Shown here in pieces: positions 59,001 to 64,000 of a DNA stretch of 64,000 nt. The notes below the pieces were generated by a model. That model had not been told where the DNA came from, did no database searches, and worked only from the letters and a program-made list of their open reading frames with translations. Each line of letters opens with the position of its first letter. Within the stretch, counting starts at the first letter, position 1. A program made the translations under genes and the position numbers. The DNA comes from Oscillospiraceae bacterium (GTDB lineage Bacteria > Bacillota > Clostridia > Oscillospirales > Acutalibacteraceae): NCBI GenBank assembly GCA_015066295.1, contig SVOR01000003.1, positions 1 to 64,000 of the forward strand, written 5' to 3'.

Positions 59001-59101
59001 TTGTGTAATAATGAACACAATATAATAAAATTCACGTAAATATAATAAAAACGAACATATTTATTTAAAAACATTGAAATTAGCAGCAAATATGGTATAA
59101 T
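59001..59101. promoter_or_regulatory. Divergent control region of fucI and its AraC gene
   Basis: An inverted repeat TTGTGT-N8-ACACAA (59001-59020) and a plus-strand promoter TTGAAA (59074-59079), 16 bp, TATAAT (59096-59101) lie between the two genes. The repeat is a candidate operator for the AraC protein. Confidence 0.55.
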
Positions 59102-59136
59102 ATTCTTGTGTTAAAGACAAGGGGAGGGTGAGAATA

Positions 59137-60003
59137 ATGCAGGAATATGTATATCGCGAAACACAGGAGAGGGGCACCGCCGAATTTCCGCTTGAATACC
59201 ACTTTGTTGACGAAAATCATCCAAGGTATGAGATGATGTACCACTGGCACAGCGAGTATGAAATTATATATATAATAAAGGGCGAAATCAATCTTATCCT
59301 TGATGGAAACGAGTGTTTAGCCAAGGCCGGCGACGTTGTTTTTGTGGGGGACCGTGTGTGTCACGGCGGTCACCCAAGCGAATGCGAATATGTCTGCTTA
59401 GTTTTCGACCTTCACGCCTTTAATTCGGGCAATAATCTTATCACCAAGCATATAGATAAACTGCTTAATCACGAAATTAAAATTCAGCGGTTAATACCGA
59501 GAGAGCAAGCGCAGGTTACCGATATTGTTAAAGATATGGTAGGAACCGTGGCCGAGAAAAAAGCAGGGTATGAAATATGCGTTTACGGTCTGCTTTATCA
59601 GGTTATCGGCGCAGCGTTGTCAGAGGGCCTATATACAGCACGCAAAAACGTGGGCACCAAACGTGAGGGAACTTCAAATCATCGCGGTCGCATCCTTATT
59701 AAAAAGGTCATAACGTATATCGAGGAACATTATACCGAGCCTATAACACTCAGCGAGTTATCGGGTATCGCTAATATGTCGAATAAATATTTTTGCACCT
59801 TTTTTTATAATTACACCCATCGCACACCAATAGATTACGTTAATCATTACAGAATAGAATGTGCCTGTGAGCAGCTTCGCAACACCGATAAATCAGTTAT
59901 CGATATTGCGTATGATACGGGCTTTAATGATGCGAGTTATTTCACCAAGGCATTTAAAAAATACGTAGGCGCAACGCCGCTAAATTATCGTAAAAGCTCA
60001 TAA
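59137..60003 (+). CDS. AraC-family regulator, probable fucI controller
   Basis: The cupin N-terminal domain (MYHWHSEYEIIYIIKGEINL, AGDVVFVGDRVCHGGH) binds an effector. The C-terminal double helix-turn-helix (ITLSELSGIANMSNKYFCTF, then VIDIAYDTGFNDASYFTKAF, GATPLNYRKS) binds DNA. The ATG at 59137 is used, ten bases after GGGGAGG; a GTG at 59128 is adjacent to that site. The divergent fucI gene is the likely target. Confidence 0.9.
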   Translation: MQEYVYRETQERGTAEFPLEYHFVDENHPRYEMMYHWHSEYEIIYIIKGEINLILDGNECLAKAGDVVFVGDRVCHGGHPSECEYVCLVFDLHAFNSGNNLITKHIDKLLNHEIKIQRLIPREQAQVTDIVKDMVGTVAEKKAGYEICVYGLLYQVIGAALSEGLYTARKNVGTKREGTSNHRGRILIKKVITYIEEHYTEPITLSELSGIANMSNKYFCTFFYNYTHRTPIDYVNHYRIECACEQLRNTDKSVIDIAYDTGFNDASYFTKAFKKYVGATPLNYRKSS

Positions 60004-60020
60004 AAAAACAACACCCGAAA

Positions 60021-60056
60021 GGGAGACACTTCGTAAAGAAGTGTTCTCCCTTATTC
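60021..60056 (+). terminator. Terminator of the AraC gene ending at 60003
   Basis: GGGAGACACTTC (60021-60032) pairs with GAAGTGTTCTCCC (60038-60050) with one bulge, followed by a T-rich run. Confidence 0.75.
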
Positions 60057-60355
60057 ATTTTTTATATAAAAATTGACACTTTCTACAGATAAGTGTCATA
60101 GTGGGTTACGCAATTTCAAAATGTGCGTAACGGGAGTACATATTTTAAAATTAACCTATCTCAAAAACAAGAATATTAAGTGATATTGTGAGACAGGTCT
60201 CACAGTGATATTTTGCGTTATCACGCAAAGTGATATTGAAACTTGCAGTTTCAGTGATATTATATTCGCCCCAAAAACTCGCGAAGCGAATATAACTTGG
60301 GCGTAGCTCAAATATAACTGCGTAGCAATATAAATCGCCGCCCGCGAATATAACT

Positions 60356-60400
60356 GTGGCACCTTCCTTACGGAGGGTGCCACAAAGGGTGTTGTTTTTT
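60356..60400 (-). terminator. Terminator-like hairpin of the AraC gene ending at 60400
   Basis: GTGGCACCTTCC (60356-60367) and GGAGGGTGCCAC (60372-60383) form a 12-bp stem with one wobble pair, 17 bases past the minus-strand stop codon. The following sequence is not T-rich, so efficiency is uncertain. Confidence 0.6.
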
Positions 60401-62142
60401 TATTGTCGTTTAAGACTTTTAATATATTGCGTGGGTGTTTGCCCAAACTCTTTTTTAAACGCAAATATATACGAGTCGGGGCTTTTATATCCAAGCATTT
60501 CGGCGGTACGATGTATTGTTCTATTTTCAACTCGCAATAGATTTTTTGATGCTGCAAGTTTTTTCGAGATTATATATTGTTGCAATGTCATACCTGTTTC
60601 GTTTTTAAACACTGTGCTTAAATATTTACTGTTAAATCCGAATTTAGCGGCGATTGTCTCAACGGTAATCGTATTCCAATTATTGTTGCCGTTTTTATCA
60701 AGAAATGCTTTTATTTTAGACGATATGGATAACGCCGATGCATCCTCTTGATTTTTTGTTGCATTATCGCAGGCAATAAGCAGGGAATTTATAATATCGA
60801 AAAGCTCTTTTGGATTTTTGGTATTCTTTGCTTTTTCAAAAGTTTTATCGGCATCGGGTAGTGTGAAAATCATATTATAGGCAAGGTCGGGTATTTCTAT
60901 ATTGGTATCAAAGCCTATCCACACGTATTTCCAGTTTGCATTGTTTGCTTTAAAATAGAATTCGCTGTTTGGCGGCAAATAAAAGCAACGTCCCGTATTG
61001 GCACGGATAATACAATTGGATTTTGTGTCGCGTTTGGGTAAAGCAGATAATATATCCGCCTGTGCCTTTTGGCAGGTACGTGTGTTCGGGCGAGTAATCA
61101 GCTTATAATCGCTTACCGTAATTATTGCGCCGGCAGGCTGTGAGTAGGACGCGGCACAATAATCCGATTTAGCTATCGGTCTGTTCTTTTGATTAAGCCT
61201 TGTAATAAAGCCCATACGCTTATAAACCCAAAAGCCGTTATCTGTTGTGAAAATTTCACATGATAGGGTATAGTCGGCAAAATGCTTTACAATATCAGAA
61301 TTCAGCTTTAAAACAAATGGGATTACATTGTTGGTAATTTCCAAAAAAGCTTTAAAGGGTCCGCTTTCAATAAGTTTAACGTTTTTGAGCGGCAGCTTAT
61401 CAAAAAACTGTTCTACGGTAAACGGGTTGTCTTCTTTATTCCAATTTTTAAATTCGTAAGAAAATAAAACAAAATTGCCGTCCTTATCGGTTTTGCTTAC
61501 AATGAAGAACTTTTTAACCCTTTTTTGATATTCGCCGTAAAGGGTGTAGACGCCTTGCTTTTTAACCTTAAAGGTATTGTTTTTTAAAACTACGTCCGCT
61601 TCTTCACAGCTCCACTTAATTTGTCTGCCATTCACTGAAATTTTTTGTGAAAAGCCAAAGTTAAAATCATTTAAATTATATTCCGTATTAATGCGAATGG
61701 GTATTGCCGGGCTTGAATACTTTACGGTGTGTGGGGTGTTTGGCGCTATGGCATTTTTGTTATTAAGCGTTATGTTAAAGTTTTTGATATGTATAGCCAT
61801 ATCGTGCGAATATATACCTACCGTGCCGTTGCTCGTTGGTATTTTTTGCTTTTTACCTATAAAGGCGGGGTCTTTTTCGGTGTCGTATAATTCAATTTCG
61901 TCGTCGCCATTTTTCGCTATATACATTTTTATGTGTTGCCCGTTAAAACAAGTGCGCAAATTATAAATAACGTCGGTGCGTCTAATTGTACCACTGCCCG
62001 AGGTTGTAAAACCAAAAACGTGGTAGGGTATTCTAAAAGGCCCGCAAAGACTGTTTGCAGGTTCGCTTTCTTCGTTTACTGTTTTGGGTGTTATGTATAT
62101 ATCGCCGTGTGTTATATTTTGATAGTTTTTTAAATCGTCCAT
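60400..62142 (-). CDS. AraC-family regulator with an Ig/LamG-like module inserted in its cupin domain
   Basis: The 580-residue protein starts with an AraC cupin (YHVFGFTTSGSGTIRRTDVI, residues 40-59). The cupin resumes only near residue 376 (NCIIRANTGRCFYLPPNSEF, then WKYVWIGFDT). Residues about 64-372 are an insert matching the repeat module of the secreted protein at 8475. It has IELYDTEKDPAF, SSPAIPI with NLNDFNF, and SDIVKHFADYTLSCEIF. The half-sandwiches are in permuted order. The C-terminal helix-turn-helices (TVETIAAKFGFNSKYLSTVF, TAEMLGYKSPDSYIFAFKKE) are intact, so it should bind DNA. No signal peptide. The operator in its promoter is shared with the 8475 gene. Confidence 0.85.
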   Translation of the reverse strand: MDDLKNYQNITHGDIYITPKTVNEESEPANSLCGPFRIPYHVFGFTTSGSGTIRRTDVIYNLRTCFNGQHIKMYIAKNGDDEIELYDTEKDPAFIGKKQKIPTSNGTVGIYSHDMAIHIKNFNITLNNKNAIAPNTPHTVKYSSPAIPIRINTEYNLNDFNFGFSQKISVNGRQIKWSCEEADVVLKNNTFKVKKQGVYTLYGEYQKRVKKFFIVSKTDKDGNFVLFSYEFKNWNKEDNPFTVEQFFDKLPLKNVKLIESGPFKAFLEITNNVIPFVLKLNSDIVKHFADYTLSCEIFTTDNGFWVYKRMGFITRLNQKNRPIAKSDYCAASYSQPAGAIITVSDYKLITRPNTRTCQKAQADILSALPKRDTKSNCIIRANTGRCFYLPPNSEFYFKANNANWKYVWIGFDTNIEIPDLAYNMIFTLPDADKTFEKAKNTKNPKELFDIINSLLIACDNATKNQEDASALSISSKIKAFLDKNGNNNWNTITVETIAAKFGFNSKYLSTVFKNETGMTLQQYIISKKLAASKNLLRVENRTIHRTAEMLGYKSPDSYIFAFKKEFGQTPTQYIKSLKRQ

Positions 62143-62151
62143 ACGTCACCT

Positions 62152-62222
62152 ATAAAATGTTAGATTTCTTAGTAATTATATAACATTTTATTGTTTTTTT
62201 CAAGAAAAAATTCGGGTAAAAT
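62152..62222. promoter_or_regulatory. Shared inverted-repeat operator between the AraC gene and the plus-strand RNA
   Basis: ATAAAATGTTA (62152-62162) and TAACATTTTAT (62181-62191) form a perfect inverted repeat with 18-bp spacer. The sequence continues TTGTTTTTT as at 8301. A plus-strand -10-like box TAAAAT lies at 62217-62222, at the same distance from the right half-site as at 8327. On the minus side the repeat is 10 bases from the AraC start codon, suggesting autoregulation. Confidence 0.7.
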
Positions 62223-62226
62223 AAAA

Positions 62227-62400
62227 ATGGTCCTATTAAATTTAATAGTGACCTCCTAGTATTTACGTATGGCTGATGTAGAACGCTTATTTTAAGCGGT
62301 TATGCATCGGTCATACGGTTGTACACATTTATTTAATATTTAAAATGGTGAGGGAGAAGAGATTACCTGGAGTGACCTCTGGACTTCGGCCATGAACAAA
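62227..62400 (+). ncRNA. Structured RNA candidate, possibly 6S-like
   Basis: No protein fits. ATGGTC (62227-62232) pairs with GGCCAT (62388-62393) to close the structure. Inside, ATGGCTGATG pairs with CATCGGTCAT over ten bases and is capped by AACGCTT/AAGCGGTT. CTCC pairs with GGAG further out. A terminator follows at 62418. Size (about 170-200 nt), single long stem with open middle, and an upstream -10 box suggest a small RNA; 6S RNA is one possibility, but I cannot confirm a family. Confidence 0.45.
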
Positions 62401-62417
62401 CAGTAATATTTAGCAAA

Positions 62418-62456
62418 AATCCCGACAGAGTATTCTGTCGGGATTTATTTTTTTTA
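62418..62456 (+). terminator. Rho-independent terminator of the RNA candidate
   Basis: AAATCCCGACAG (62418-62429) and CTGTCGGGATTT (62435-62446) form a perfect 12-bp stem followed by T-rich sequence. Confidence 0.9.
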
Positions 62457-62517
62457 TTGTAAAATATAAAAATTTATGATAGAATTACTGTGAGTAAAAA
62501 TATATCGAGGTATATCT

Positions 62518-63189
62518 ATGCGAATGCGTAAAAAAAAGAATCTTGAAGCAAGGCTCGAGGCTTGTTCTGAACGACTTATTATTATCGAGCGTGATGATAG
62601 AGATTTTAATTCGGCCGACGAAAATAAAGATTATATTGATTTTTCAAACTATTTCGAAAACGATAATCCAATTCATCTTGAAATCGGTTGTGGCAAGGGA
62701 CAATTTGTTTGTGAATTGGCAAAGAGAAATCCGAATATTAACTTTATTGCGGTTGAAAAAATCGGTAACGTTATTGTCTCCGCAGCAGAAAATGCCATCA
62801 AAGAGGGCATAAAAAACGTCGTTTTCCTAAAATGCTCGGCAGAATATCTGCACAGTTATATAATGGATAGCGTTGTTTCGAGAATTTATCTTAACTTTTC
62901 CTGCCCGTATCCTAAAAAGGCGTACGCATCGCATAGACTGACTTCGCCAAGGTTTTTAAACATTTACAAAAAACTCTTAAAGCCTGAAGCCGAGATACAT
63001 ATGAAAACCGATAATAAAGGCCTCTTTGAGTTTAGTATTGAGCAGTTATCGGGAAACGGTTTTGCACTAAAAAACGTTTCACTCGATTTGCATAACAGCG
63101 ATTTTGAGGGTAATATAGTCACCGAGTATGAGCAGCGATTTGTTAATCTCGGTTGCCCGATTTATCGTTTAGAAGCATACATAATTTGA
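62518..63189 (+). CDS. trmB: tRNA (guanine(46)-N7)-methyltransferase
   Basis: The 223-residue SAM-dependent enzyme has motif I LEIGCGKGQFVCELAKRNPN and the segment IYLNFSCPYPKKAYASHRLT near residue 125. There most homologues read NFPDPWPKK; the Cys/Tyr changes are unusual but the PKK is kept. The C-terminal TEYEQRF is conserved. ATG follows GAGGTA. It modifies G46 in the variable loop of tRNAs. Confidence 0.92.
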   Translation: MRMRKKKNLEARLEACSERLIIIERDDRDFNSADENKDYIDFSNYFENDNPIHLEIGCGKGQFVCELAKRNPNINFIAVEKIGNVIVSAAENAIKEGIKNVVFLKCSAEYLHSYIMDSVVSRIYLNFSCPYPKKAYASHRLTSPRFLNIYKKLLKPEAEIHMKTDNKGLFEFSIEQLSGNGFALKNVSLDLHNSDFEGNIVTEYEQRFVNLGCPIYRLEAYII

Positions 63190-63204
63190 TGGGGGTTGAA
63201 AAAG

Positions 63205-64000
63205 ATGATTAAAAGGTTATTTGCATTGCTCTTGTGTGTAGCAGTTATGTTTTCGCTTGTTGCGTGTGGTGGCGGTAGCGAGAGCGGCGGCACCAATAAC
63301 AAGGGCGAAAAGGTAAATTATGGTAGCGTTAAGCTAATCGAAGAGTATGAAGACACCATAACGGGCGTATTTGACGAAAAAAATATTGTTCTTACGTTCG
63401 CAGCACTTAGTGACACACACTTAGCCGGAAATGAGCAACAGTATCAATCATCATATGATAGATTCACAAAGGCCATAAATTCGTGTGAAAAGTTTGCTAC
63501 TACCAAAAAGTTAGATGCCATTTGTATTGCGGGTGACTTGGGTAATTGTACAAATTCACCTGCTAACGTAATTGGGGTTAAGGACGGTCAGACTAAAGAG
63601 CAAGCACAGGCAGAACAGGGAAAAATTGAACGCGAAAACTTTTTACGCGCATATCTTGCCGCAGCCGATGTTAAAACAAAACTTTTTTACTGCCTTGGCA
63701 ACCACGATAGCATGAATGGATCTAACGCGCAGTTATACATTGATTCGTTCTCCGGTAAGAACAAGCAGTATTATAATCGCTTCTATGGTGATGACCTTGA
63801 TAAAGAAGCATTGGTTAAGGGTAACAGACACGTTAAAATTAACGGATATAACTTCTTGGCTCTTGAAGGTTCAGCTGAAGGAAAAACCGATGCCGATGGA
63901 CATGCATGGCTTGAATCGAAGATTAAGTCTATTATTGCTGAGGATCCGCAACAAACCATATTCTTATTCCATCATTATCCCCCTACAGGCCTTGCGTTTG
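63205..64000 (+). CDS. Secreted metallophosphoesterase lipoprotein (partial, runs off the window)
   Basis: The lipoprotein signal MIKRLFALLLCVAVMFSLVA is followed by lipobox cysteine in VACGGG. A calcineurin-like phosphoesterase domain follows with metal motifs LSDTHLAG, CIAGDLGN, CLGNHDS and FHHYPP. The frame is open to the last base, so the C-terminus is missing. Starts 15 bases after trmB. It probably hydrolyses phosphoesters outside the membrane; substrate unknown. Confidence 0.88.
   Translation, partial: MIKRLFALLLCVAVMFSLVACGGGSESGGTNNKGEKVNYGSVKLIEEYEDTITGVFDEKNIVLTFAALSDTHLAGNEQQYQSSYDRFTKAINSCEKFATTKKLDAICIAGDLGNCTNSPANVIGVKDGQTKEQAQAEQGKIERENFLRAYLAAADVKTKLFYCLGNHDSMNGSNAQLYIDSFSGKNKQYYNRFYGDDLDKEALVKGNRHVKINGYNFLALEGSAEGKTDADGHAWLESKIKSIIAEDPQQTIFLFHHYPPTGLAF

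Larger units (their letters stand above)
60003..60400. repeat. Intergenic element between convergent AraC genes: 14-bp terminal inverted repeat and hairpin array
   Basis: AAAAAACAACACCC (60003-60016) and its complement (60387-60400) abut the two stop codons exactly. Between them are a plus-strand terminator hairpin, four copies of AGTGATATT (60179, 60204, 60229, 60253) separated by different palindromes, then AATATAACT-type repeats, and a minus-strand terminator hairpin (60356-60383). No gene is present. Confidence 0.82.

Noticed and set aside
60179-60261. AGTGATATT array as a CRISPR
   Set aside because: The repeats are 9 bases and the gaps are 15-16 bases and palindromic, with no cas genes; sizes do not fit.

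Overview
The window looks like a chromosomal segment of an anaerobic Clostridia-type Firmicute, probably a gut Oscillospirales/Ruminococcaceae relative. Supporting signs are a single-chain pyruvate:ferredoxin oxidoreductase, a small SRP RNA directly upstream of a dnaX-ybaB-recR operon, ETF-linked oxidation, AraC-controlled sugar genes, Gram-positive signal peptides and lipoproteins, and BspA-like surface proteins. Species assignment is inference.

Layout. 1-8.2 kb: nifJ, a small HTH regulator facing a membrane/secreted gene pair across a palindromic promoter, a divergent sugar-dehydrogenase/isomerase pair with its AraC regulator, and a SLOG protein. 8.2-13.4 kb: a 1642-residue secreted modular protein with a deacetylase-like C-terminus. 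13.4-22 kb: a broken RAYT transposase, recombination/replication genes (recR, ybaB, dnaX, SRP RNA), then a NUDIX/galU/HAD operon. 22-33 kb: an Rhs/YD-repeat polymorphic toxin split by a one-base frameshift, its immunity genes, and a 3.5-kb accessory block of orphan toxin tails, immunity genes, an intact RAYT transposase and 17 copies of a REP-like repeat. 33-39 kb: split TauE exporter, lexA, rnhA, nifS-nifU, an S1-domain protein, an Mrp ATPase and a HAD hydrolase. 39.4-49.6 kb: a nine-gene sugar/polyol operon combining isomerase, kinases, aldolase, IolB-like isomerase and a GlcD/GlcF-like flavoenzyme with a fused EtfB-EtfA. 49.7-57 kb: a BspA-like surface protein, a GH16 glucanase, rsmF/rsmE, and a hairpin-rich region around tRNA-Leu. 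57-64 kb: fucI with its AraC regulator, a second unusual AraC regulator, a structured RNA candidate, trmB and the start of a secreted phosphoesterase.

Three linked stories stand out. (1) The AraC regulator at 60400-62142 carries, inside its cupin domain, a circularly permuted copy of the module repeated in the secreted protein at 8475-13403. Both loci share the same inverted-repeat operator with the same distance to a -10 box, suggesting one regulatory circuit. (2) The Rhs locus is followed by toxin-tail/immunity cassettes each bounded by inverted copies of one REP-like repeat, next to a RAYT transposase whose promoter starts in that repeat. (3) Intergenic spaces hold several families of hairpin elements: TTTAGGA tandem repeats after terminators, two tandem cloverleaf palindromes, an AGTGATATT-spaced hairpin array, and repeated tRNA-Leu 5' fragments.

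The sugar operon has no transporter. Its logic (isomerise, phosphorylate, cleave, oxidise a product through a flavoprotein/ETF) does not match a pathway I can name.
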